DNA of 45,964 nucleotides from Kiritimatiellia bacterium (GTDB lineage: Bacteria; Verrucomicrobiota; Kiritimatiellia; RFP12; UBA1067). Of the stretch, positions 39,647 to 45,550 are shown in pieces; within the stretch, counting starts at the first letter, position 1, and every line of letters starts with the position of its first letter. The notes beneath the pieces are model-generated. The model did no database searches and had not been told where the DNA came from. It saw only the letters and a list, made by a program, of their open reading frames with translations. A program made the translations under genes and the position numbers. The stretch spans positions 1 to 45,964 of the forward strand of contig JAFWKK010000006.1 of assembly GCA_017514235.1 (NCBI GenBank), given 5' to 3'.

Positions 39647-39674
39647 GCGGACGGCTTTTCCGCCGCCCGTCCGC
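39647..39674 (-). terminator. GC hairpin after the 124-residue gene
   Basis: GCGGACGG (39647-39654) pairs with CCGTCCGC (39667-39674), 20 bases past the stop at 39694. T-run weak. Confidence 0.45.
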
Positions 39675-39693
39675 TTTGCCGGAGTGCCGTCGC

Positions 39694-40068
39694 CTACTCG
39701 CAATCCCAACGCATCTCGTCGTTCGGGAACGCGGCGAGCGCAAGTTCCGAAAGACGCCGAAGTCCGGCGAGCGCCTTGCGGGCGTTTCCGTCGGTCGCCT
39801 TCCAGTAGTTTGCGTCCGGCTCGGCGTCGCCAAGCGCGGCAATCGCCCGGTCGAGGATCGGCGTTGCCTTTCGGATTTCCATGCCGTGCAGGCTTCTGAT
39901 TCCCCCCTCTCCGATGACGCGGAAGAAGATGGGGGCGTAGTTGTATGTAACGTACAGCCACGCGGATGCCGTCCCGCCAATGGCGTAGGTGCCGCCGGCG
40001 ATGTCGTGCTTCTCCGGAAGCATGACATCCGTTCCGTCCCTGTGGACGATTCTCATCGAGAAGCCCAT
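39694..40068 (-). CDS. Uncharacterised alpha-beta protein
   Basis: 124 residues from the ATG at 40068 (GAGGAGAACTGAA before it; two bases before this start lies the end of the previous gene). Strand-rich first half (MRIVHRDGTDVML, YAIGGTASAWLYVTYNYAP), then FFRVIGEGGIRSLHGM and a helical C-terminus ending NDEMRWDCE. Style matches small phage-encoded proteins; no family named. Third gene of the unit from promoter copy 9. Confidence 0.7.
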   Translation of the reverse strand: MGFSMRIVHRDGTDVMLPEKHDIAGGTYAIGGTASAWLYVTYNYAPIFFRVIGEGGIRSLHGMEIRKATPILDRAIAALGDAEPDANYWKATDGNARKALAGLRRLSELALAAFPNDEMRWDCE

Positions 40069-40069
40069 T

Positions 40070-40408
40070 TCAGTTCTCCTCCTTGATTTCCGCGTCGACC
40101 TTGACCGACTCGAATTCGAGGTCGCTCACCTTGATCTCCTCCGCCGTGAACCGGTCGCGGACAATCTCCTCGGCCTTGTCCTCGCTGCCTGCCTTCACGT
40201 CGAACGCTCCCATGAAGCTCGCGTGAAGATGAACCGTGTAGGTCTGATCGCCTTCGTCGGCGTCGGCATCGCCTGCGCACTCGCTGACGCACACGGCGAA
40301 GGTGCGTCCGTCCTTCCCGTCCACCCAGACGGTCTGCCCGTCCGTGTCGAACTTCGCGTCCGCGCCCTTGAGGGCGTCGGTTATGATTTTCAGTATCTTG
40401 TCTTGCAT
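40070..40408 (-). CDS. Uncharacterised acidic protein
   Basis: 112 residues from the ATG at 40408 (AAAAGGAAAACGACA before it). Helical start MQDKILKIITDALKGADAK, a strand pair GQTVWVDGKDGRTFAVCVSE, then an acidic loop, YTVHLHASFMGAFDVKAG, and a Lys/Glu-rich C-terminus. Compact alpha-beta fold, net acidic. No known motif. Its stop touches the next gene's start region, so the two are probably co-translated. Confidence 0.65.
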   Translation of the reverse strand: MQDKILKIITDALKGADAKFDTDGQTVWVDGKDGRTFAVCVSECAGDADADEGDQTYTVHLHASFMGAFDVKAGSEDKAEEIVRDRFTAEEIKVSDLEFESVKVDAEIKEEN

Positions 40409-40437
40409 TGTCGTTTTCCTTTTCGGGTTGTTGAAAA

Positions 40438-40463
40438 GCCCGCCCTCCACCCGGAGGGCGGGC
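40438..40463 (-). other. Intergenic GC hairpin
   Basis: GCCCGCCCTCC pairs with GGAGGGCGGGC around ACCC, between the stop at 40472 and the next ribosome site. Same arrangement as after copy A of the duplicated gene (36770). Confidence 0.5.
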
Positions 40464-40471
40464 GGTTTCGG

Positions 40472-40708
40472 TTAGGCTTCTTCGGTCGCGGTCTTGGCGT
40501 TCTTGAGGACGCGGATCTGGAAGGCGAGGTGCCGAAGCTCAAGCGCAATCGCGTCGAGTTCGGCGGGCTTCCAAATCACCGCCTTCTTGTTGGCGGCGAG
40601 CTTGTTGATGAGGATGCTCGCCCGCGCACCCTTCTTGGCGAGGGCGTCCTTGATCCTCTCGCGGAGCTTCTGCTGTCCCGCCTTGACCTTGACCATTCTG
40701 ATCTTCAT
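40472..40708 (-). CDS. Duplicated small basic protein, copy B
   Basis: 78 residues from the ATG at 40708 (GGAAAGGAAAAAAG before it). Close paralogue of the 80-residue protein at 36803-37045, differing mainly at the first residues (KIRMVKVKAG) and at NKKAVIWKPAELD. Substitutions are scattered and conservative (for example V to I), so both copies are maintained. The downstream hairpin is duplicated as well. Function unknown. Confidence 0.75.
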   Translation of the reverse strand: MKIRMVKVKAGQQKLRERIKDALAKKGARASILINKLAANKKAVIWKPAELDAIALELRHLAFQIRVLKNAKTATEEA

Positions 40709-40771
40709 CTTTTTTCCTTTCCTTGTTTTCCTTGCGTGGGTCCTACCCGCGCTTTGTTTTTTTCTGACCGT

Positions 40772-40800
40772 ATGATGCCGTACCCTGCGGATAATAGCAA
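40772..40800 (-). promoter_or_regulatory. Array promoter copy 9 with leader hairpin
   Basis: TTGCTA (40795-40800), 17 bases, CATCAT (40772-40777). Upstream region almost identical to copy 8. The leader between promoter and ribosome site has the imperfect hairpin GCGCGGGT...ACCCACGC near 40735-40755. Confidence 0.65.
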
Positions 40801-40835
40801 CGGGGTATTTCGATATATTTTCATTATTTTTTCAG

Positions 40836-40848
40836 GCGAAAATATCGC
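40836..40848. repeat. Palindrome upstream of promoter copy 9
   Basis: GCGA-AAATA-TCGC, the compensated partner of the palindrome at 39562-39574. Confidence 0.5.
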
Positions 40849-40911
40849 TTATAATCAATGGGGCGAAAAGCGAAGCCGACGCATTCGGCGAGCATCCCTG
40901 AAACGAAAAAA

Positions 40912-40940
40912 GCCCTCCCCGCGTCGTTCGCGGAGAGGGC
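40912..40940 (-). terminator. Intrinsic terminator of the DUF3846 gene
   Basis: Minus strand GCCCTCTCCGCG pairs with CGCGGGGAGGGC (one mismatch), followed by TTTTTT. A textbook terminator 35 bases past the stop at 40975. Confidence 0.85.
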
Positions 40941-40974
40941 GTTTCCCTGCTTTCGCTCCGGCGTTCCCGCCGGT

Positions 40975-41340
40975 TCAGAATCCAAGTTCCGCGAGGCGGC
41001 GGCGAAGCGAAAGCTCGTCCTTGTCGGAAAGTCCGACGGATTGGGATTCATCGTTGTGGGCGCAGACTACGACGTCCCCAACAATGCAATCGTCGTGAAC
41101 GAGGATTCCCGAAAGCCTCGTCGCCACGACGTTGAAGGACAGCCCGTCGAGCTTTCCCTCCTCGTTGAGGAACATATCGAGGCGCGGGAATCCGACCTCG
41201 CCGAGCTGCCAGCATTCAAACCAGCCACCGACCGCGTCCTGCAATGCCTCCACAGGAAGGACGCCGTCCTTGTCGGTCTCGACCTCCGCGAAAGCCCACT
41301 CGCCCCTTGCGGGGATTTTCAGAACCTTTGCCTTTGCCAT
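40975..41340 (-). CDS. DUF3846-like protein
   Basis: 121 residues from the ATG at 41340, eight bases after AAAGG; an ATG two codons earlier is too close to the ribosome site. VEALQDAVGGWFECWQLGEV (about 33-52) is the conserved core of DUF3846 (L-x-x-x-V-G-G-x-x-E), followed by MFLNEEGKLDGLSFN, the family's N-E-x-G-K-L-x-x-L-x-x-N, and VGDVVVCA, its G-D-x-v-i. These are small proteins of phages and mobile elements with no known activity. Followed by a clear terminator. Confidence 0.78.
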   Translation of the reverse strand: MAKAKVLKIPARGEWAFAEVETDKDGVLPVEALQDAVGGWFECWQLGEVGFPRLDMFLNEEGKLDGLSFNVVATRLSGILVHDDCIVGDVVVCAHNDESQSVGLSDKDELSLRRRLAELGF

Positions 41341-41367
41341 TTTCATTTCCTTTCGGTTGCATCGCGT

Positions 41368-41387
41368 CCTCGGCGTTTCCGCCGAGG
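41368..41387 (-). other. Intergenic hairpin before the DUF3846 gene
   Basis: CCTCGGCG pairs with CGCCGAGG, 8-bp stem. Very similar stem at 42593-42615 (GCCTCGGCG/CGCCGAGGC). Lies just upstream of the ribosome site. Confidence 0.5.
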
Positions 41388-41404
41388 CGCGGGACGGGGT
41401 TTCG

Positions 41405-41617
41405 TCAGTCGAGGATCGTCACGAGGCCCGTGAGGAATCCGTCGGCGGTCTGCGCCGCCGCCAGCGTTCCGGAGAACGCGCCGCGCAACTGGAACACCCC
41501 GTTGCGGTTTCCCTCCTTCGCAAGGCGGAATGCCATCGCGTTCACCTCGCGGAGGGTTTCGGACACCTTGCCGACCTTGTCGGCCATCCTGTTGATTTCC
41601 TTTTGGGTGATTTCCAT
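41405..41617 (-). CDS. Small helical protein
   Basis: 70 residues from the ATG at 41617 (GAAAGGAACAAGAAG before it). Two or three helices: MEITQKEINRMADKVGKVSE, then LREVNAMAFRLAKEGN and a hydrophobic LAAAQTADGFLTGLV end. Not recognised. Second gene of the unit from promoter copy 10, separated by a GC hairpin (GCGCCCCGGCC-type stem at about 41639-41672). Confidence 0.6.
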   Translation of the reverse strand: MEITQKEINRMADKVGKVSETLREVNAMAFRLAKEGNRNGVFQLRGAFSGTLAAAQTADGFLTGLVTILD

Positions 41618-41681
41618 CTTCTTGTTCCTTTCGCTTGCGCCCCGCACCCCGGTCTCTCGGCCGGGGCGCGGGACTCGGTTT

Positions 41682-42089
41682 TCAGTCTTCGTCATCCTCG
41701 TCCTCGTCGCGGTCGAGGTCGTCGTCGATGAAGTCCATCCGCGAATCCTCGGCGTTGGGCGTCGTCTCCAGTTCGGGGCGAGCCTTGATGAAGGCGTACA
41801 TCTCGTCGACGAGGCGGTCGGTGAACTCCGTGTACTTGTCGTCGTTGAGGCATCCGTTCCAGACCTCGGCGGGGAATTCCGAGCCGCGAATCTTCTCAAG
41901 GAACCTCGCGGTGCCGTTGCAGGTTTCCTTTCCGTAGCCGACGTTGATCTTGTCGCCGTCGTTGTACCAGCGGTACCAGATGCGGTCGACGGCGCGGATG
42001 ATTTCGCCCGCCACCGTCTCGGCCTTGCCGGAGGCCGGCATCAGCCGCTCCTCCATCGCCGCCCATTCGTTTTTCTGCTCTTCCGTCAT
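41682..42089 (-). CDS. Uncharacterised protein with acidic tail
   Basis: 135 residues from the ATG at 42089 (AAAGGAAAAACGAAA before it). Helical N-terminal domain with a WYRWYNDGDKINVGYGKETC core and TDRLVDEMYAFIKARPELE, then a strongly acidic C-terminal tail (DFIDDDLDRDEDEDDED). Acidic tails like this occur on DNA mimics and single-stranded-DNA-binding-protein partners. First gene of its unit, with promoter copy 10. Confidence 0.65.
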   Translation of the reverse strand: MTEEQKNEWAAMEERLMPASGKAETVAGEIIRAVDRIWYRWYNDGDKINVGYGKETCNGTARFLEKIRGSEFPAEVWNGCLNDDKYTEFTDRLVDEMYAFIKARPELETTPNAEDSRMDFIDDDLDRDEDEDDED

Positions 42090-42151
42090 TTTCGTTTTTC
42101 CTTTCTTGTTGTTCGCGGCGGACCATCCGCCGCTTTGTTTTTCTGGAACAC

Positions 42152-42180
42152 ATGATGCCGTAATACGCCAGGGATAGCAA
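42152..42180 (-). promoter_or_regulatory. Array promoter copy 10 with leader hairpin
   Basis: TTGCTA (42175-42180), 17 bases, CATCAT (42152-42157). Leader hairpin GCGGCGGA/TCCGCCGC at 42115-42133, identical to those of copies 7 and 11. Confidence 0.65.
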
Positions 42181-42261
42181 CGGCCCATCCGAAGATTTAT
42201 GAAGATTTTTTCGAGGGCGAAAAAGCCGCCGCAGAATGGCGTTCTGCGGCGGCTTCCGCGC

Positions 42262-42567
42262 CTACTCCATGTCGTTGCAGGAGAGGCCGTTGAGGTGCAT
42301 CTCGGCATCCGTGTTCGCGTCAAGCTCGACTACGCAAGCCCAGCGGAAACAGGCCTTCAGCTCGTCCTTCCAGTCGCGGATCAGCGTCGGAACCATGCGG
42401 CATCCGTCCGAGCCGTCGCTCTTCATGACGGTCTTCGGCTCGTGCGGGGCGCGGCTTATCTCGCGTTCTCTCGCTCCACGATATGCCCAGCCCGCCCGCC
42501 AGAAGATCCGCTTCGCGGGATGCGCCTCAAGGTCTGCGACCACTGCATCGAAACTTACTGTATTCAT
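42262..42567 (-). CDS. Small protein with DUF2829-like look
   Basis: 101 residues from the ATG at 42567 (AAAGGAAAACGAAA before it). The pattern FDAVVADLEAHPAKRIFWRAGW, then two strands and an internal DWKDELKACFRWACVVELD resembles small phage proteins in which a helix, an R-x-x-W-x-g-x-W turn and a T/D-x-x-D-W segment recur (DUF2829-type). The match is by eye and loose. Second gene of the unit from promoter copy 11. Confidence 0.55.
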   Translation of the reverse strand: MNTVSFDAVVADLEAHPAKRIFWRAGWAYRGAREREISRAPHEPKTVMKSDGSDGCRMVPTLIRDWKDELKACFRWACVVELDANTDAEMHLNGLSCNDME

Positions 42568-42592
42568 TTTCGTTTTCCTTTCGGTTGTATCC

Positions 42593-42615
42593 CGGCCTCG
42601 GCGAAACCGCCGAGG
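42593..42615 (-). other. Intergenic hairpin
   Basis: GCCTCGGCG pairs with CGCCGAGGC, 9-bp stem with a 4-5 base loop, between the stop at 42632 and the ribosome site of the gene at 42567. Confidence 0.5.
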
Positions 42616-42631
42616 CGCAGGACACCGCTGT

Positions 42632-42838
42632 TCATCCAAGCACCACCTTCATCTCCTCCGGAGCGAGCTTGATGCAAATCTTCTCAAGCTCGCCGAAGAG
42701 TCCGTCGCCGCCTCTCTTGTGATAGGCGTCGAAGAACTCCGGGCCGAACTCGGAAGCAACGCCCATGATGGCGTCGAAGGCGTCGGCAAGGTGCTGGCGC
42801 TCCGTTGCCGTCAGGTTTATTCCGTTTGCTTTTGGCAT
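42632..42838 (-). CDS. Small helical protein
   Basis: 68 residues from the ATG at 42838 (AAAGGAAAACGAAA before it). INLTATERQHLADAFDAIMG and FGPEFFDAYHKRGGDGLFGE form two amphipathic helices around a Gly-rich turn, ending LAPEEMKVVLG. No family recognised. First gene of the unit from promoter copy 11. Confidence 0.65.
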   Translation of the reverse strand: MPKANGINLTATERQHLADAFDAIMGVASEFGPEFFDAYHKRGGDGLFGELEKICIKLAPEEMKVVLG

Positions 42839-42899
42839 TTTCGTTTTCCTTTCCTGTTGTTCGCGGCGGACCATCCGCCGCTTTGTTTTTCTGGAACAC

Positions 42900-42928
42900 A
42901 TGATGCCGTAATACGCCGGGGATAGCCA
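42900..42928 (-). promoter_or_regulatory. Array promoter copy 11 with leader hairpin
   Basis: TGGCTA (42923-42928), 17 bases, CATCAT (42900-42905). Leader hairpin GCGGCGGA/TCCGCCGC (42863-42881). First, upstream-most copy of the array. Confidence 0.6.
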
Positions 42929-42963
42929 GAGGGTGCGCGAAAATAAATTATTATTTTCCCGCT

Positions 42964-42999
42964 TGATATTCCGACTGCTATTACGGCATACTGTCGGAC
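42964..42999 (+). promoter_or_regulatory. Plus-strand promoter-like copy opposite the array
   Basis: TTGATA then 18 bases ending TATTACGG and CATACT: the same TATTACGG-CAT element as the array, but on the plus strand and with an 18-base spacer. Flanked by CCGAC and GTCGG arms. No plus-strand gene follows; a transcript would end at the hairpin at 43050-43091, about 90 bases. Confidence 0.35.
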
Positions 43000-43049
43000 G
43001 ATGGGATAGGGTCTCGATTCGCGGCCCCCGCGAGGCCGGCGTAAACGAA

Positions 43050-43091
43050 AAAGGCGGTCACGCCGCTCCGAAGAACGACGTGACCGCCTTT
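43050..43091. terminator. Terminator after the lipoprotein gene
   Basis: AAAGGCGGTCACG (43050-43062) pairs with CGTGACCGCCTTT (43079-43091), 13-bp perfect stem; on the minus strand TTTTTCG follows. Ends the surface-gene unit. Confidence 0.85.
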
Positions 43092-43093
43092 CG

Positions 43094-43537
43094 CTATTTC
43101 GCGTCCTTGCAGGTATCGCACCTGCCGCAGTTCGCATCCTCGTTGCAGTCGCTCCCGCAGCCGCCGCTGGCATCGGGGAGAGAGCAACCGGTGCATCCAC
43201 CTTGGGAGGCGGACGCAGGAACCGCGTTCGTGGCCGCGCCTCCGCCGGCGGCGAGGTCGTCCATGATTCCCTCGTAGGCGAGCTGGGCGAGCGCGTGGAG
43301 GCGGATCGCCTGCGAGGGGGACAGCTTTCCCTCCGCGACGAGCGACTCGATCTTGTTGGAGACCGCCTCGCGCCCGCCGAGGTCGTAGGCGGTCTGGATG
43401 ACCGTGGCGATGCTCTGCCTGCGCGAACCTCCGCCCAGGGACGAGCAGCCGATGATGGCCGCCACGGCGATTGCCGCGATTGCCACGGCGACGATGGCCT
43501 TGCACAAGGTGCGAGGCGTGTTGATCTTTCCGTTCAT
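43094..43537 (-). CDS. Lipoprotein with Cys-rich tail
   Basis: 147 residues. Signal peptide: basic start MNGKINTPRTLCK, hydrophobic AIVAVAIAAIAVAAIIGC with a lipobox-like A-I-I-G-C. The mature part is helical (about 35-100) with SPSQAIRLHALAQLAYEG, then a Cys-rich end (CTGCS, GGCGSDC, NCGRCDTC), which may bind metal or form disulfides. No known family. Last gene before the terminator at 43050. In position it could be a phage spanin- or surface-type lipoprotein. Confidence 0.7.
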   Translation of the reverse strand: MNGKINTPRTLCKAIVAVAIAAIAVAAIIGCSSLGGGSRRQSIATVIQTAYDLGGREAVSNKIESLVAEGKLSPSQAIRLHALAQLAYEGIMDDLAAGGGAATNAVPASASQGGCTGCSLPDASGGCGSDCNEDANCGRCDTCKDAK

Positions 43538-43583
43538 TGTGGATTTCTCCTGTTGTGGTTTTTGGGTTTACGCATCGCGCCGG

Positions 43584-43811
43584 TCACTTGCCGACGCTGA
43601 TGAGACTGATGCTTTTCGAGTCGCTCCAGTCCGGAGCGCCCGTCTTTATCACCTCGGACTTCACCGCCCCGACGGTCAAGCCGTCTTCGCGCTTGAGCGC
43701 GGTCGTTTCCGTAGGTTCGTAATAGTGTCGCTCGGTGATCGTCTGCGACGCGCAGCCGGAGAGGATGGCGGCGAGAACGCCGCCGCACAGGACAGGGACA
43801 AGCCGCCTCAT
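43584..43811 (-). CDS. Small lipoprotein
   Basis: 75 residues. MRRLVPVLCGGVLAAILSGC is a clear signal peptide with lipobox L-S-G-C, and the mature part is about 56 residues with no known motif. Small outer-membrane lipoproteins beside phage-like genes often are o-spanins (Rz1-like), but the usual Pro-rich composition is missing, so this is only a possibility. The ATG overlaps the stop of the gene at 43808 as ATGA. Confidence 0.7.
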   Translation of the reverse strand: MRRLVPVLCGGVLAAILSGCASQTITERHYYEPTETTALKREDGLTVGAVKSEVIKTGAPDWSDSKSISLISVGK

Positions 43812-44236
43812 GCCTCACCGCCTTCCTGCCGAGCCTCGTAGGGCGCGCGCCACGCCGACCAGCCGAACCGCTGGCAGATGCGCGCGAACTTCCAGGCGTC
43901 CCACATGACCTTGTAGCGGCGCGGCCTCCACCACCCGTAGGCGGCGCAGGCGACCGTGATTCCGTTCTTGCGGAAGCGGGCGTTGCTCTCCGCGAACGAC
44001 TCCTCCGAGCCGTCCGACTCGCTCCATTCGACGTCGTGGATGAACGCCACGGGCGCGAGGGACGGATGCAGGGCGTCGAGGGCCGCGCGGAGCCATTGCG
44101 GGAACGCCTCCGGCCCGATGCCGTTGAATATCCCCGCAAGCTCCTCGTCCGTGTGGCTGGCGAGTATTTCCCGACCTTCAAGGCCGTACTCCTCGCAGAG
44201 TCCCTTGAGCCTCTTGATTTCGTCAATGCCTGCCAT
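43808..44236 (-). CDS. Uncharacterised protein with IHDVEW motif
   Basis: 142 residues from the ATG at 44236 (GAGGAGTGACGGCG before it). Helical with EGREILASHTDEELAGIFNG, WLRAALDALHPSLAPVAFIH and a His-Asp pair in FIHDVEWSESDG, then FRKNGITVACAAYGW. The H-D motif followed by a F-x-x-x-N pattern recalls phage proteins around lysis and tail genes, but no family is recognised. Coupled by ATGA to the small lipoprotein. Confidence 0.65.
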   Translation of the reverse strand: MAGIDEIKRLKGLCEEYGLEGREILASHTDEELAGIFNGIGPEAFPQWLRAALDALHPSLAPVAFIHDVEWSESDGSEESFAESNARFRKNGITVACAAYGWWRPRRYKVMWDAWKFARICQRFGWSAWRAPYEARQEGGEA

Positions 44237-44241
44237 CGCCG

Positions 44242-44724
44242 TCACTCCTCGTAGATGCATTTCGACAGGATCGCCTCGGCCTGCTCGTCCGTCATGCGGG
44301 CGTAGCCCTTGATGGCGGCAAGCGCCTCCGTGAAGAGCGGGTTGTCCTCGCGGAAGTTCTGCGCCGCCACGTAGAAGTCGTAGTACCCACGCTCCTCGAT
44401 CCACGTCTTGACGAGAACCCACTTGTCGGCCTCCTTCAACGCGGCGACGAGCTTGAGCTTCGAGAAGACGCGGGCACCGCCCGACGGCGTCTCGCCGGCC
44501 ACGACCTTGTACACGCAGGTGAGCGTGTCCTCGCTTTCCTGCCAGCCCGACACCTCGATGCGGTGTCCCGCCTCGACCGTGGGCTTCACGTCCACGACCT
44601 TCTTCCATCCCGCCGCGAGGTAGCTCGCCTCGCTGGGATTCATCTTCACGCCGTCCTCCGTCTCGAGGGAGCTGGGCGCGTATTCGATCCGGCCGTTCGA
44701 CAGCCGTCCGTATTTCGTGTTCAT
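44242..44724 (-). CDS. Uncharacterised protein beside the leucine-rich-repeat gene
   Basis: 160 residues from the ATG at 44724 (GAAAGGACAGAAG before it). Starts MNTKYGRLSNGRIEYAPSSL, then strands DVKPTVEAGHRIEVSGWQES and TLTCVYKVV, and a helical C-terminus (VAALKEADKWVLVKTW). This order, a small strand-rich front then helices, is seen in tail-fibre accessory and chaperone proteins downstream of phage tail genes. No firm family. 16 bases after the leucine-rich-repeat gene. Confidence 0.65.
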   Translation of the reverse strand: MNTKYGRLSNGRIEYAPSSLETEDGVKMNPSEASYLAAGWKKVVDVKPTVEAGHRIEVSGWQESEDTLTCVYKVVAGETPSGGARVFSKLKLVAALKEADKWVLVKTWIEERGYYDFYVAAQNFREDNPLFTEALAAIKGYARMTDEQAEAILSKCIYEE

Positions 44725-44740
44725 CTTCTGTCCTTTCTGT

Positions 44741-45547
44741 TTACTCGTGAATGACCGTCCCGTTTCCGAGGACGATTCCGTCGATACAGTGGAAGCGAGT
44801 CGAGGGGTTTGCGTTCCACGGGAACCTCGCGCCGTAGCCGGCGATGATGTTCCCGGAAGTGTCTACCTGCTTCGTCTGGGCGATTGTCTTGTTGGCGATC
44901 CAGACGTCCGTCAGCGCGGGGCAGTTTGCGAAGCATTGCGTCGAGAGCTGGTCCACGTGGCTGAAGCGTATCTCGCGGAGCTTCGTGCAGCCCATGAACA
45001 CGTAGCTCCACATCGTCCCGCCGACAAGCTCGAGCTTCTCGATCTCGCCGCAGTTCTGGAACGTGCCGTCGTAGAAGTACGCGGACTGGGGCGTTCCGAC
45101 CTCGCGGAGCTTGGTGCAGTAGGCGAAGTCCCGCTGCCCAAAGCCCGTGAGGTTCGGGGCGATGAACCTTTCGAGGTTGACCGACCGCTTGAACGCGCCG
45201 GAGCGGCTTCCCGTGATCAGCCCGGAGTAGTCCACATACGAGACGATGGCGGCGTCGTAGGAGTACTGCGCCTCGCCGTCGAGGTTCCGGAGGCCGATGC
45301 TCCTTGCGCCCTCGAACACGATCCTGTACCGCCCGTAGGCCGCGTAGCGGTGGTCGCTGGAGATGTCGTGGGTGGTGAAGACGTGTTCGGACTTCGACCC
45401 GTCGCCCCAGCTGACCATGACGGGACGGCCTTCGGCGGCGTTGCACATGAACCTGATGTACAGGCCGGTGGCCGGGGTCATCTCGACCTCGACCACCGTG
45501 CCGCGCCCGCCCTCGTTCCACACGATCTGCCTTGATGCGATCTGCAT
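44741..45547 (-). CDS. BspA-like leucine-rich-repeat surface protein
   Basis: 268 residues. Residues about 130-230 carry irregular repeats of the BspA/LRR_5 type: FAYCTKLREVGTP, FQNCGEIEKLELVGG, FMGCTKLREIRF, FANCPALTDVWIAN, each F-x-x-C-x-x-L-x-x-l. The N-terminal part has strands with VSWGDGSKSEHVF, a PKD-like turn. No signal peptide, so it may be part of a larger surface or phage tail particle. Such repeats mediate binding to proteins or surfaces and are frequent in gut bacteria. It begins four bases after the previous gene's stop. Confidence 0.8.
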   Translation of the reverse strand: MQIASRQIVWNEGGRGTVVEVEMTPATGLYIRFMCNAAEGRPVMVSWGDGSKSEHVFTTHDISSDHRYAAYGRYRIVFEGARSIGLRNLDGEAQYSYDAAIVSYVDYSGLITGSRSGAFKRSVNLERFIAPNLTGFGQRDFAYCTKLREVGTPQSAYFYDGTFQNCGEIEKLELVGGTMWSYVFMGCTKLREIRFSHVDQLSTQCFANCPALTDVWIANKTIAQTKQVDTSGNIIAGYGARFPWNANPSTRFHCIDGIVLGNGTVIHE

Positions 45548-45550
45548 TCG

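Noticed and set aside
33379-42928. CRISPR array or integron-like attC series
   Set aside because: The repeats are spaced irregularly by whole genes and fit promoter geometry; no short unique spacers, cas genes or integrase were seen.
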